Source of the DNA: Cliona cf. orientalis
Lineage: Eukaryota > Porifera > Demospongiae > Clionaida > Clionaidae
Direction: 5' to 3'
DNA length: 64,000 bases
Assembly (NCBI GenBank): GCA_963930775.1
Contig: OZ005700.1
Span: forward strand, 5,156,609 to 5,220,608
Both the position numbers and the translations under genes were made by a program. The notes beneath the pieces were generated by a model that worked only from the letters and a program-made list of their open reading frames with translations, was not told where the DNA came from and did no database searches. Every line of letters starts with the position of its first letter. Position 1 is the first letter of the stretch. This document shows, one piece after another, positions 39,341 through 50,795 of the stretch.

Positions 39341-40377
39341 TATGAGTTTAAATCAATGCAAGATCCATCATACTCCTCCAGTTGGCTGCTGTCAACTAAG
39401 TAATTCAGATGAAAAAATGCAAGCGTATTAGTCCAAATTCAAATTTTCTCCCTCCATAATTGTTGGGCTGTACGAGCCACTGCTCAAGACGGACGTGTAC
39501 ATTTGTTTGAATCTTCTTCACCTTTGGATTGAACTCGTGGTTTTGGTGGTGGCCCATGAGTCACCAGAGGGTACATTGCTTGTGTTGGGTGTTGAAGGGT
39601 GAATCCTGTAGATCCGACGAGAGTACGTGCTCCTCTAACTTCTCCATCTACACTTCTAATGAGCTCCACAACTCTGGCTAGCTTCCAAAATGTCTGAGGA
39701 TGATCTGGGTCATTCCCAAGAACAAAATTTCCCACTGCAACCTCACTTCCACTCTGTTTACGGCTGTGTGCCTCCCTCAACTCCATTGGATACTCCTTCC
39801 ATCTGGTCCAAAAATGATCTAAAATCCTATTGAGGTGTACCATTCTTTTCGAAAGTTCAGCAGAGGATCTTGGAGCCACTTGATAAACTCCCACTACTGA
39901 CTCCAGGAAAACTCAACAATATCCGTCCAGTCATGAAGTGTAATGGAGTAAATGGTTCGTCGAAATTTTCAGTCGATATTATGTAAGTTAGTGGGCAAGT
40001 GTTCAGGATAAGCTTGACCTCTGTAACAACGGTTGATAATTCTTCGTATGATAGCTTGGCATTTCCAGTGGTGTGCTTTAGATATCTCTTCGTGGACTGA
40101 ATGAAACGCTCAAAGAATCCACCCAGCCATCCAGCCATGGTGCCTTCTCAGTGTACACTACAACTGCAGTTTTATCTGAAAAGCAGAAGAGAATGCATAG
40201 TAGTGGTTTATAGCATACCTGGCATTGTGAATGTCATTATGTAGTGGGGTCATGACCATGTGGTTGACCAATACTCTGTTTGCGCCCACAAAGTCAGTAA
40301 ATCTATGTATATGCAACACTGACCATGGTACTGATCAGCTACTAGCTACATAGGCTTCATTTTTTGAGATTTTGGTG

Positions 40378-40398
40378 CCCCCCCCCCCCCCCCCCCCA
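40378..40398 (+). repeat. Poly-C tract inside the BEL/Pao remnant
   Basis: About 20 cytosines follow TTTTGGTGCCC. It interrupts the integrase region of the retroelement. Homopolymer length is unreliable in assemblies. Confidence 0.6.
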
Positions 40399-41146
40399 TA
40401 CTTGTAGTAGGCACTGGTTCTGTTTCAAGGCTTCTAAAGGAGCTACGTATATGGAAGGATTGTAAATCTCGAGTCTGAGAGTCTGAGAATGTCTATTACT
40501 GAAATATACCACATTTGAAGTTCATCTCAGATACTAGCGATGGAGGTAGTGGCTGTACTGCGAAGGCCACAGAAGTTTTTTATCTCCCATACATACTGTA
40601 CAAACCATGAAATTCCGATAAATATGGACTTCTAGTTGTAGTGTACGCTGTTCTCCAAATTAAATGACCAGTTCAGTTGCAAATTGATTTTGTGAAGAAC
40701 ATTTTGACAGTGAGGTCACCTAAGGTCCTTTCAATCACTGTCTTTGCTGACTTTTTGCATTGCCATTCTCTGAGGTAGTCCTCGACAAACTGTGAATCTC
40801 CTTAAATATAGAATAATAGTCTGGACAGACAGCCATGGTACAATTCCCACAAGCATATAAACATAGTCATACCTTCTTCTCATTGCTTCATGTATAGAGG
40901 GGTCCAGCAAAGTCTACTCCAGTAAATGAAGAAGTATCTTTTATTCGAAGTTCTGGTAAAGGCAGAGATAGTGGAGTTGAGTAAGGCTTCCCTATGAATC
41001 TTCAACAGGCTACACAAAGTTTCGACCACAGATGGTCCAGTAGGATGATCTGGATTTAGAGTTTCCTTTACTCCTCCATGCTTAACTAATAGGTGGCACT
41101 GTCTGAAAATCAGCTCCGTAATGTGGTACTTGGAGTTTAGCAATAC

Positions 41147-41655
41147 CATAAAGTCTGGTTGATAAGCGCACATGCTTATTAAGCGCATGCTTCCTTCCTG
41201 TTGTTCAGTATTGTTGCATGTGCCCAATGTTTAGACGATAGTAATATTCACCGTTAGATCAAGAGTGTTCCATGCTCTACATGGCTAGAACTAGTTTACC
41301 AACCCATTTTTGGATAGCCAGCTGCACGAGATTGGATATACTCAACACTTTGATGTTCCACTAAGATGGATTCGGACTCTTGCCTTGACTTTGAGCAAAG
41401 AATTTAGAAATTTTTCCACGATTTTCTTCCAGCAATGGCTTCCAATCATACTCCCATTAACTATTACAGCTTATTCCAAGAATCGCTCTGGTCATAACTT
41501 GCTAGCTTTGTGATTGAGCGCTCGAACGTTGAATGTGCTGGCAGTGGGCGAGGCCAAAACTTCACTATCTATTAAGCGCACATCATCTAATATGCGCACG
41601 TTTCCTTACCACTGAAAATGATAAGCGCATGCGCTTATTAACCAGACTTTACGGT
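41147..41655. repeat. Inverted-repeat element inserted in BEL/Pao pol
   Basis: It starts ACCATAAAGTCTGGTTGATA with AGCGCACATGCTTATTAAG and ends ATAAGCGCATGCGCTTATTA followed by ACCAGACTTTACGGTAT. Interior sequence is non-coding. Flanks both carry GTGGTACTTGGAGTTT (41119 and 41658), a possible ~20-bp target duplication. The AAGCGCATGC words link it to family R. Confidence 0.7.
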
Positions 41656-43027
41656 ATGGTGGTACTTGGAGTTTTGCAGTGTGGGGTGCTAAGTAGAATA
41701 AGGAAGATCTGTGTTACCCAACCTCCCCCGGCACCTCAATAATTTATCTTCATCGTCTATGAAGGCCAAATTGTGACTCAAACCACTTGTCTTTTCTTAG
41801 AAAGCACTATGACTGTTTAATCCAGTACACTGGCCTCATGGATATCTTAGGGAGCAATTTCACAATCATTGTGGCTCTTTATCCTTGGCATAGATGAACT
41901 TGAACACAATTTCTATAACCCTTAAGAGCTTCTGAAGTGAGCTGTACTTTTTACAATCAGCCTGGTGAATGGCAAATCGTTGAAGAATAATGTGACGATC
42001 TTTGATGTCTTTTTTCATCTTTTGTAGACATTCCTTTGGTAGAGCTACTCTAATGGGATCTTCCTGCAGGTTTTGTACTTCAGACAATCATGCAGGACCA
42101 TTAAGCCAATGTGATTCTTCCAACAGTACGTACGGACAGACTTGTGTACCTCACAAGGGTATATCGGCGAGATTATCAGCCCTAGGACAGTGTGCCCAGG
42201 CTTCCACAGGCACTAGATTTCTGATCTGCTTCACCCTATTCTGAACGAATTGACGCCACTCTTTATCTGTGGCTGTAATCCAATGTAGGACAGCTCGTGA
42301 ATCTGTAGCACGACAATTTTCCGATGATAATTTCTTGTTTAAGTGCACTGAAAACATTGACAAATAAGCTTTGCTAGAGTAGTGCAGACAAAAGTTCAAG
42401 TCAAGGTAAATTGGAGCAACATGTGTCTTAGGTCCATTTAGTGTTTCGTAGCGAAGGTAAACGACTGCCGCATAGGCCCGAAGTGAGGCATCACAGAAAC
42501 CGTTGAAAGTGGGTGCTCCCCCAGTTAAATCAGTTATTTGAAGTAGTGCCTAGGCACAGAAAGGGGTTTTGTTTTCTTCAAATCAGCGACAATTCTGTCC
42601 CAACTTTTCAGTTATTCTCCGGTGAGAGGTTCATCCTTGGCCTTGCACAATTCCTGAATAATATTTTGAATTTAACAATGAAGGTCCCCAAAGGGTCATA
42701 ATCAGGTAGCAACTGAAACCTCTGTTCTCTTTGTTGGATTAGAATCACTAGCGGCATCAGATATACACTGGATATCAAATATCAAGTGATCTGTAATGAA
42801 ATTCCAGGAAACACCCAGATTCCTTTTCTCTTTTGGGCTAACAATCACCTTATCTCCGAGGGTGTTTGCAGCATAGGATTCGTTTCCCACACAGACTATG
42901 GCAGTTCTTTCCGACACTGTCCAGTGCTTTGAATATAGCATCTCTTGTTCATTGATGAGGCTCCTCAAGACTGGAATTGGTTAGGAATTAATGGTTTAAA
43001 TACCTGACTGAGATCCAGCTCGAAGGA

Positions 43028-43205
43028 CCATGTACACGATAGCTAGCCTTCCTCTCTGATTCTTAGCTAGTTGAATAGATTTTCAGTACAACTGTTTCCC
43101 TCAGATAGTCATGGTGAGGTGAGCGCGACTAACAACTATGGTCACGAATTAGTTTGACAACGTTTAAATTAATGCAAGTCCATCATAATCTGGATACAGG
43201 ATACT
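43028..43205 (-). repeat. 5' LTR remnant of the BEL/Pao element
   Basis: The block shared with 37614-37735 plus 39345-39385 begins 60 bp beyond the truncated reverse transcriptase. The missing gag and protease therefore reflect an internal deletion reaching the LTR. Confidence 0.55.
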
Positions 43206-43329
43206 GTGAAAGGGGATTCTTATTGTATGTACAAAAAATGTTCATTGACCACGCCCATTTTCAATTGCGTCTGCCGCTGACCCAGGTAGCCACTAGGAAG
43301 ACTGCAAAAGACCTCTAATTATAGCTCTA

Positions 43330-43600
43330 ATAAACTGCCGTCAAATAGAAGCCACACCCTGCTTTGTAGCCACACATGGAGCTTTGCAAAAGAAATAGTA
43401 GCCATACACATATAACAATTAACCACGATCACACACCATGTGCCATCATTAGTTCATCCTTGGCTTGGTTCTTCTGCTAATTTTCTCAATCCAAAATATC
43501 AAATGTTTGAATATCAGTCCTAAAATTCATGTTAATGACACCAAGAGGTATCGCTCCAATATTATGTCAATAATTACAGCTAGCTAATATTCAAATAAAT
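43330..43600 (-). repeat. Family G element, copy 2
   Basis: AATAGAAGCCACACCCTGCT, ATGGAGCTTTGCAAAAGAAA, CATCCTTGGCTTGGTTCTTC and ACACCAAGAGGTATCGCTCC are the reverse of 21735-22110. It ends ATATTCAAATAAAT. Confidence 0.65.
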
Positions 43601-43639
43601 GTGACCGTATTTGACAAAATCCATGCACTATATGGGATC

Positions 43640-44460
43640 CGTGCACTATTCGCGCAGTGTGCATTTCTAATTTAAGTACCTCAGGTCAAAAGGTGATTTT
43701 TTGTCATATTTATGTCAAAGAACCTTTCTGCTAACACTAACCTTTGCTGTCGTCTATGGAGGATAACCGTAAGTTACAAAGGCAAAATAAGCCTTCATTT
43801 TGACCTATCTAGTCTGTACTGTTGCCATACTCGGAGCGTGCATGTTGCTATGGGCACTAATTAGAATTCCCACCAGCGGGGTATCTGAGAAATCCCAGGA
43901 TATTTATCAAACATGCATATAGCACAATGCGCGTTTTAGCATCTCCAGTCAAATATATGAAAGTCCAGTTTTTGTCATGTTTATGCCAAAGAACCTATCT
44001 ACTAACCGTTGCCACTGCCTACAGAGGGTAAACGTAAGTTACCAAGGCGAAATAAGCCTTCATTTTGGCCTACCTAGTCTGTACAGCTGCCGTATACCCC
44101 CATACCACGGAACCTGTTGCTATGGGTGCTAATTAGAATTCCCACCAGCAGGCTATTTTGATACAGCTAGATTCATCGATCTACTAGCTGTACGTTCGCT
44201 CACCTTTTTAGCTTTTTGGGCATCGAAGAACAATCAGCACCTTATATCGACGAATCCAACCATCAATTGCTCAGTCTTCATGTTCATTTCGAATGGCTCC
44301 TCCCATGGCCATTGATTTCCACTTCACATGTATACGGAAACGCTACACGTGTGCATAGCAATGTCTTTAGACCATGATTTCTCAATTATTGGGGGTGTGG
44401 TGTGACCACAAACAAAGCGCTCTAGGTCCATAGCCAAGTGCATGCACGATATGTCTCACA
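43640..44460 (+). repeat. Family W repeat with an internal 275-bp direct duplication
   Basis: 43685-43885 and 43960-44160 share TTTTTGTCATATTTATG, CAAAGAACCT, AATAAGCCTTCATTTTG and GGCACTAATTAGAATTCCCA-like blocks. The downstream part (GTTCGCTCACCTTTTTAGCT, CATTTCGAATGGC, TGCATAGCAATG, GGGTGTGGTGTGACC) follows. A one-unit version lies at 54043-54420. Confidence 0.7.
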
Positions 44461-45167
44461 CTTGGAGGCAGGTTAGCCCTATGATACAGCTATCCAAATA
44501 TACAGCTAACTATTTTCATGGATTGACAAATTTGGCAGGTTTTCTCTGATCCGGTCACAATTATTTTTTACCGGTGCCTATATTAGAAAGTATACGGTAA
44601 AGGTATTACAGATATGGGGGTAACAGATAATTTCTTTGGGGCACTAATTTTCATTCATGAAGTTCAGGGCCCATTTTCAGTGAAGCAATCACTACCGTCA
44701 TCCATGCAGCTTATGGTGTCTGATTAAATCCCAAAAATAAGCCCCTCATGCATGCATATAAGCCCCCCTACACTTTTAACTCAAGTTGAAAGTGAAGATA
44801 TTAGAGCTAGAAGCTACAGCTTGCATAATGTTTGTTGTATATTACGCCTTTGTCAGTTTTCTTGAGTTTGCTCATCAAACAGTCATAGAAAGTGCAGATA
44901 TCACCCCTACATGGCTTTGTCAGTCGGTATTGGTCACCAGTTGGAAATGTCATGATCCTGCATATAAGCCCCCTCACTGGCTTTGCCCAATGCTAGCTAG
45001 CATGCAAAAATGACCTCGGCACCCAAGATCAATATCTTGTATTGATTACATCCCTGGTTTATTGTTGGTGCTGCTCCTATGCCACACCGTTCTCGCTCAT
45101 ACGCACAGACGGATAAATATGATGGTGGTGACCTTTACCGTATTGGTTATAAATCTATTCCACCAGC
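44461..45167. other. Spacer with repeat fragments
   Basis: It contains the isolated family Y end GGTGCCTATATTAGAAAGTA at about 44575 and a stretch (44920-45005) shared with 59030-59110: TATAAGCC..GCCCAATGCTAGC. No gene is seen. Confidence 0.5.
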
Positions 45168-45525
45168 AGGGGCGTAGACAGCTAGGGGGGTTTGAGGGGG
45201 TTCGACTGAACCCCCATTTTGCCGATCTGTATAATTGTTACATAATATAGTTATCCATGCACTAACTTTAGTTTTGTGGCATAAAGGATAAGGTCACTAA
45301 TTCATACATGTACTTCAATCATTCCTTTCCAAATATTACACACCAGATATAACGACCACTACCGTGCATATTCGAGGTCTAGGTCATGGTTGCAGCCACA
45401 AGTGTGGGCGTGGTTGTAACCAAAATGGGCGTGGTCTAAAAGTTTCATGTGCACGCTTTGCATACGTGGTAATTAATACAATGTAGCCCCCCCTAACTTT
45501 CCGTAATCCTGCCTACGCCCCTGAC
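45168..45525. repeat. Inverted-repeat element with CAGGGGCGTAG ends
   Basis: It begins CAGGGGCGTAGACAGCTAGG and ends CCTGCCTACGCCCCTG. The interior has TGTGGGCGTGGTTGTAACCA and a C-rich CCCCCCCTAACTTTCC. Non-coding. It resembles small DNA transposons with 15-20-bp ends. Confidence 0.55.
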
Positions 45526-45952
45526 CAGAGTTTCTGTAATAATACAAATTAAGTAGCTGGGCTTTGTAAAATTTTTATCTGCAAAAATTTTTACCTCTAT
45601 AATTTTATAGGTTCAACAACTACAAGGATGTCAAACGCAGAATCCAGTTATGGACAAACAATGAATCGTGTACTGGGTTTTTTAATACTTTTGGAACGTA
45701 TAACAATTATTATTAGACAGCAGTTAGTGTATATATATATTAGGTGTGAAAATGGTCAAAATTATGACATTGTGTGCAGTATCAATGGATTGTTGTAGTA
45801 GAGCCAATGCCAACACCTAGATTGATCATTACAGCAACTCACAAAGAATGAATTTTATGGCCTAGCTTGGCTGTACTTATCACCATCACCCTATGCTTGA
45901 ATGCATATGACTGAGTATAATACAAGACCAGTATAAAAATTAATTCATTAAA

Positions 45953-46735
45953 ATTGAAGGATGAAGTACCGTATTTTCCCGCTATTAAGCGCATGCGCTT
46001 ATATCTCAACAGGAAGAAAACCTGCGCTTAATAGCGATGTGCGCCTAACAAAGAATAGTTGCATCCAAGACCGCATGCGCACTCGCGGTATCATTTAGGG
46101 GTGTGGCCAATCGATCGATTGCACAACGAGTCATTCGTCTTGCTGCATTTCGCCCAGCTCGAAATGGCGATCATAGCTCGAAGAACCTGAGAATCGATAG
46201 TAGCCATCGTGATTTCGAGTAACTTGAAACAGCTGGAACCTTGGGCTAGCAAGAAAGCATGCAGATTATCGAAGTCAAGGGTCACATATGCGCTTATACA
46301 CAAAATGCGCCTAACAACAAGTGCTTAGTTAGGTCAGGAAAATAGTATGCGCTTATAAGCGAGATGCGCCTAATAGCGAGAAAATATGGTATACGGATGG
46401 CAGGGCCAAAAAGTATACAAGATTTGTAGGGATAATCGCATCCAGTATTTACATCCCTAAGCTTGCTAGCTTTTCTTGACTTATGATTGACATGTTCATT
46501 GAATTGAGTGCAGCATGTGGGAGACATTCAGGTTGTTCCCTGTCATCATGGCTCGGGATAGTCGATCAGTCGCACTGTTGCTGCATGATTATTTTTTTGC
46601 ACCCCTCAAAAAGCAAGTGTAGGGATGTATAGTGGATGTGATTATCTACAAATCTTGGTGGTATACTTGGCCCTGCCATTCTTACTTCATCCTCCAAATT
46701 TGTTTTTGTACTTGTTCCTGTTCTATATTGCTGTC
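45953..46735. repeat. Family T element with a family R element nested inside
   Basis: The left arm AAATTGAAGGATGAAGT is cut at 45967, where the R element begins, and resumes at 46392 with ACGGATGGCAGGGCCAAAAA. The right arm is at 46620-46735 (GTAGGGATGTATAGTGGATG..CTTCATCCTCCAAATT). The uninterrupted version is at 23477-23870. Confidence 0.75.
45967..46391 (+). repeat. Family R element, near-complete copy 5 (425 bp)
   Basis: TACCGTATTTTCCCGCTATT..AAGCGCATGCGCTTATATC at the left and GCGCCTAATAGCGAGAAAAT ATGGTA at the right. The body is colinear with 30907-31356. TA at both edges fits a TA target, which is inference. Confidence 0.82.
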
Positions 46736-47090
46736 AGTATAATTCATGAATGCCATCTTACATGGTTTCCTCGTTCAAGTCTAAACTTCTTAATTCAAGA
46801 GTATCCTAAGTAACAAAATTTGCATTAGGGTGATCATTTATAATTGAGGTAAATACTGCATCTTTGTTAGCATCTAGCAAATCTGGTTGATGGCATTCAG
46901 ATCAGCTGTGCACTGATATCATACATTAAACAGATCCTAGATGAAAGTGGATATTCATATGTCTGGTCCCATCCATCCTCAGTCGACCCCACACACGTTT
47001 GGTATTTAACTCAAAGACTATGTATGTCCAAGCTTGGTCCAGTGAGCTTCAATCTAACTCAGGGAAGCTTAGAACATACAAGCTCGATCA

Positions 47091-47560
47091 TTAAGGTATC
47101 ACCAGAATGTGTGGGCGTGAGGTGGAGAATATGACACCTAAACCACATCAGTCACAAGTGAGGTGCATGTTGTGTGACCACACCCTTTTAATTGCCCATG
47201 TCTCGGGTGTGTCTACTAGAGCCGGAAGTGTTCATTTAATATTCTCAATGGACCGGAAGGGAGGGGCCAGGCCACGCCCAAAACAGCACCACCCGGTGCC
47301 TCAAGGACCACCATTCTCAAGTGCTGACTGGCCACCAGAAGCCCACAATCAATCCCAATTAAAACGGCTTCCTCAAGCCAAAACAAACACTTCAATGCTG
47401 TTCTGCCACACCACCCACACAGGCTCACCTCATTTCCTGTGTGGGTGGGGTAACAACACGTTATCACCACCACATCATCCGCTTCAAAACATCAACTTCT
47501 GTCTGGCCGTACGGTCCCCTTGATCACACCGGCATACAGTGCCTCATTAACTGGCATGGC
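47091..47560 (+). repeat. Long repeat D, forward arm
   Basis: It matches 55235-55735 in inverse over ~470 bp. Shared blocks include ACACCTAAACCACATCA, GAGGTGCATGTTGTGTGACC, CCTCAAGGACCACCATTCTC and CCACCAGAAGCCCACA. Several short frames cross it, but neither copy keeps a common frame, so I do not call a gene. Confidence 0.7.
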
Positions 47561-47765
47561 CTCACCTTTGACCTCCTGTCACGCCCCCAAAACCCCCTGG
47601 CGGGCTTCAAAGGTCACCGCATCCGGAACACACCCACCTATCGCCGCGGCCCGGCCCTACGCCCCAATGTCCAATCATTGGCTTGTGAAGCCACATCCAA
47701 TCGGAAGCAATAAAACGTGCATTAACGCACAATTAAGCCTAATCAGCCTTTTTTTTTCAAGGAGC

Positions 47766-49300
47766 CCACACACTACTAAGCAGGAAAAAAATGGTCCGAA
47801 AACCACCACATAGTCAAGCTGGATGCATATATAGTAGAGCCATACAATGTAAGCAGGCATCAAAATAGTATTATTCACAATGTATGTTCGGTAAAGGGTC
47901 GTCAACGTACCCCGCACGCCCGTAATTTTCTTTTAATGGGCAAACATTGCAAATGCATGCCTTCCTATGCCAATATAAAGGGTGCTTATCTTAAGATCGA
48001 AAGTGAAAATTAAAATTCCGGCTCTAATATCTTTCTAATTTTGACTCATTCTGCGTGCCCATACAAAAATTATGGCCTGAAGTGGTCCCAAAAGTCTCAA
48101 ACATTAAATTATTTAAATTCTTTTTGTACTTAGTGTGCAACAAGACCACACGCTCAGCAGAAAAAAAAATTGTCCAAAAACCACATAGTTGATAGTAGAG
48201 CCATACAATACAACAATTTTGACCAAAGTTGGTAATAGTCATCACGTTCATGTGCGCGGTGCCCCACCCCTCACGTAGCGCGTGGGCAGAAAACATTGCA
48301 AATGCGAGGCTTTCTATACAAACATATGGGTCAACTTCAAAGGGGCATAACTTTAATTTTATAATGTGAATCAAATTCCCCGCCGTCAAATCTCTAGTTT
48401 CGACCCATTCTGCGTGCCCATGTAAGAATTATCTCCCCAAGTGCTCCCAACACCCCCCAAACATTAATTAGTTAATTATTTAAATTCTTTTCAAGTAGAC
48501 CACACACTAAGCATAAAAAAATTGTCCGAAAACCACCACATAGTTGAGCTGGATGCATAGTAGAGCCATACAATGCAAGCAGGCAGCCTATATATCAATT
48601 TTGATCAAAGTGGGTAATGGTCGTCACGTTAATGTGCGCGTGGGCGGAAAGCATTGCAAATGCATGGCTTCCTATACAAACATATGGGGTAACTTCAAAG
48701 AGCCATAACCTCAATTCTAAGGTGTGAATCAAAATTCCCCAAAGTCAAATCTCTAGTTTCTACCCATTCTGCGTGCCCGTATAAAAAGTATTTGCCCAAG
48801 TGCTCCCAAATCCCCCATGAATTATTATTTAATTACTTTTTGCTTTTTTCTAAGCAGAAAAAAATTGTCCAGAAACCACCATATAATCGAGCTGGATGGT
48901 AGAACCATACAATGCAACCAGGCAGCCTAAACTTCAATTTTGTAAGAAGTTGGTAAAGCTCGTCACGTTTACGTGCGCGCGAAGCCCCGCCCCTCACGTA
49001 GCGCGTGGGCGGAAAACATTGCAAACGCATGGCTTCCCCATACAGACATATGGGAATACTTTAAAGTGCCATAACTTTAATTCTAAGGTGTGAATCAAAA
49101 TTCCGTGCGATCAAATTTCGTATTTTTACCCATTCTGCGTGCCCATATAAAAGTTACGTCCCCAAGTGCTCCCAATTCCTCCATGAATTATTATTATTTT
49201 TTTCTACTTAATAAATAATAAATTAAATAAAATGTATGTAATTTTAGGGGGACCACACACTAAGCAGAAAAAAATCGTCCGGAAACCATCACATACCATC
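47766..49300 (+). repeat. Tandem array, about 4 units of 350-400 bp
   Basis: The marker word ACCACACACTAAGCAGAAAA with ATTGTCCGAAAACCACCACA starts units near 47767, 48143, 48498, 48848 and 49249. Each unit then has TAGAGCCATACAATGCAA, GTAGCGCGTGGGCGGAAA, ACATTGCAAATGCATGGCTT and TTCTGCGTGCCCATA. Units are diverged and vary in length (about 376, 355, 350, 400). Confidence 0.8.
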
Positions 49301-49691
49301 CCGTATAGCGGGAAATTTTCACTGGTGCTAATTTTCGTATGATTGACCAAAACACCCTTAGAAAAAAATTTCGTATTTTTTAATTTCGTATGCTTGCTGC
49401 TGGAGATTGCACGCATGCGCAGCTGGTAGTCCTCGCACTTACGTGCGGTATATGGCAACGCTAGCAACACTGGCTTCCTTGATCGTAGCAGGGCTAATCG
49501 ATGCTGATAGCGGTCCACTGGGATCAGGAAGGTCACTCCGTTTCAACGCCTTGGCAGAGAACCGATAAAGAGACATCGTTCAGTGAGCTAACCTTGCATT
49601 TAGCACCTGCCACTAGCGATCGCATATGGCCGTCATAGGCGTATAGATCAAATGATTTGTACACATCCCATACTAAATTTAAACTCACTAA

Positions 49692-49902
49692 TACCGTATA
49701 GCGGGAAATTTTCAAGGGAGAAAACTTTCACGGATCGATAGGAAAGGATCATTTCGCGGAGAAAACTTTCGCAGAATGCTAAAACTGGTCACATAATGGG
49801 TGTGGCATACCTAGAATTTCGTGGAGAAAACATTCGCGGATGGCTGAAAAATCATGAAATTCATGGAAGTTTTCTCCCTCGAAAGTTTCCCGCTATACGG
49901 TA
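49692..49902. repeat. Family Q MITE (211 bp)
   Basis: It begins TACCGTATAGCGGGAAATTT and ends AAGTTTCCCGCTATACGGTA, near-perfect ends. The body repeats GAGAAAACTTTCGC words. A lone end of the same kind lies at 49297 (CGTATAGCGGGAAATTTTC). Confidence 0.8.
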
Positions 49903-49979
49903 TTGCATGGCAACTAACGTGTATGTAGAGAATACTTTCCCAGCATCAATGGCAGTGAAAAGGAAAGATGGAAAAAATT

Positions 49980-50060
49980 GGCCCCAGGTGGGATTTGAAC
50001 CCGTGCACACATTCGGCACTGGTTGGTAGACACTGAGTTTAACCATTGCACCACCTGGAC
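49980..50060 (-). repeat. tRNA-like sequence (degenerate tRNA or SINE head)
   Basis: The - strand starts GTCCAGGTGGTGCAATGGTT (A-box-like) and has GGGTTCAAATCCC, a good B box. It closes with CCACCTGGGGCCA followed by ATTTTTT. GTCCAGG can pair with CCTGGGG except at the tip. The D and T stems pair poorly, so I favour a tRNA-derived sequence over a working tRNA. The ending CCA hints at copying from a mature tRNA. Confidence 0.4.
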
Positions 50061-50207
50061 AGTAGTAATTTTATTCATACTTTAGTGGTCAGAAACTACT
50101 ATGACTCGTACCTCAAAACTGAAAGTGAAAATCAAAAATCTGAGACGATTAAATTTTTATATTTGATCCACTCTACATGCTGATATAAAAATTATTGCAC
50201 AATACCT

Positions 50208-50392
50208 TTTTCTGTGCTTTACATTAATTACATTACATTACATGCTCACATATTCTTTTATCTTGGGTTGTACTATTTAGTGTGTAATTAGTGTGTAATT
50301 TTTATGTTCTGTGCTTTACATTATTTATATTACATTACACACACATATTCTTTTATCTTAGGTTGTACTATTTAGTGTGTAATTTTTAAGTC
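50208..50392 (+). repeat. Tandem duplication, two units of about 97 bp
   Basis: Both units read TTCTGTGCTTTACATTA..ATTACATTACA..CACATATTCTTTTATCTT and GGTTGTACTATTTAGTGTGT. AT-rich and non-coding. Confidence 0.8.
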
Positions 50393-50635
50393 GTGATTAG
50401 TAGTTAAGAAAGAATGCTTTGATGTGGGCAATTACCGGTCTTTTCTTCAGGGGCCATTTCCGGTCACTAATTACACGCATATAATCATCCCTGGCTTTTT
50501 GGACACGCCCACCTTTGACCAAAAACACTCGTATGGCCTCCACGGCTACTCCCCCTCACGATTTGCTCATTGAATTAGCCAATCCTCATGCTCACACCCA
50601 CACACTTTAATGCTACCTTAAACATGAATTCAAGA

Positions 50636-50790
50636 TGGAAAAGTACCTCAACCTTCCTCCCCATTTACGAATCCCAACTTCAAGACTAAGAACAAGCACC
50701 CGTTCCCTAAGAATTGAAACTGGAAGATATAACCTTCCAACCCCAATTCCAGCTAAGGAACGCTTTGCTGGTTCTGTTCCAACCAACTTG
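50636..50790 (+). pseudogene. LINE-type reverse transcriptase 3' remnant, fragment 1
   Basis: The frame gives KYLNLPPHLRIPTSRLRTST and then RSLRIETGRYNLP, the 'R..L...L.IE.GRY' pattern that precedes the terminal Cys-rich motif of many non-LTR ORF2 proteins. It stops where the repeat at 50796 begins. Confidence 0.4.
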
Positions 50791-50795
50791 TTACT

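Larger units (their letters stand above)
37614..39385 (-). repeat. 3' LTR of the BEL/Pao element, split by FB2
   Basis: 37614-37735 (GATAGCTAGCCTTCC, TCAGTACAACTGTTTCCCTC) and 39345-39385 (GTTTAAATCAATGCAAG, CCATCATACT) match, in order, the single block at 43028-43205 on the far side of the pol remnant. The ~1.5 kb between them is foldback element FB2. Confidence 0.6.
39484..42968 (-). pseudogene. BEL/Pao retrotransposon pol remnant
   Basis: Reading leftwards: the end of the reverse transcriptase region (LGVSWNFITDHLIFDI, PTKR at 42968-42702); the connection (DPLGTF.VKFKILF, 42700-42600); an RNase H-like block (GFCDASLRAYAAVVYLR, then ATDSRAVLHWITATDKEW and VQNRVKQIRNLVP, 42510-42151); the integrase zinc region (RQCHLLVKHGGVKETL, 41120-40990); integrase (DFAGPLY near 40900; GGFFERFIQSTKRYL and LSYEELSTVVTEV, 40138-39857); and the C-terminal DUF5641-type segment (WKLARVVELIRSVDGEVRGA, 39894-39484). 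Gag, protease and the first part of reverse transcriptase are missing. There are frameshifts, stops and an inserted element at 41147-41655. It is dead. Confidence 0.85.

Noticed and set aside
47107..47813. Overlapping frames of 85-138 codons in repeat D
   Set aside because: The inverted copy at 55235-55735 does not keep the same frame, and there is no family match; repeat DNA with low stop density.
47766..49300. Possible CRISPR-like array
   Set aside because: Units are 350-400 bp long and diverged, without short repeats and unique spacers, and the genome is eukaryotic. A satellite-type tandem array.
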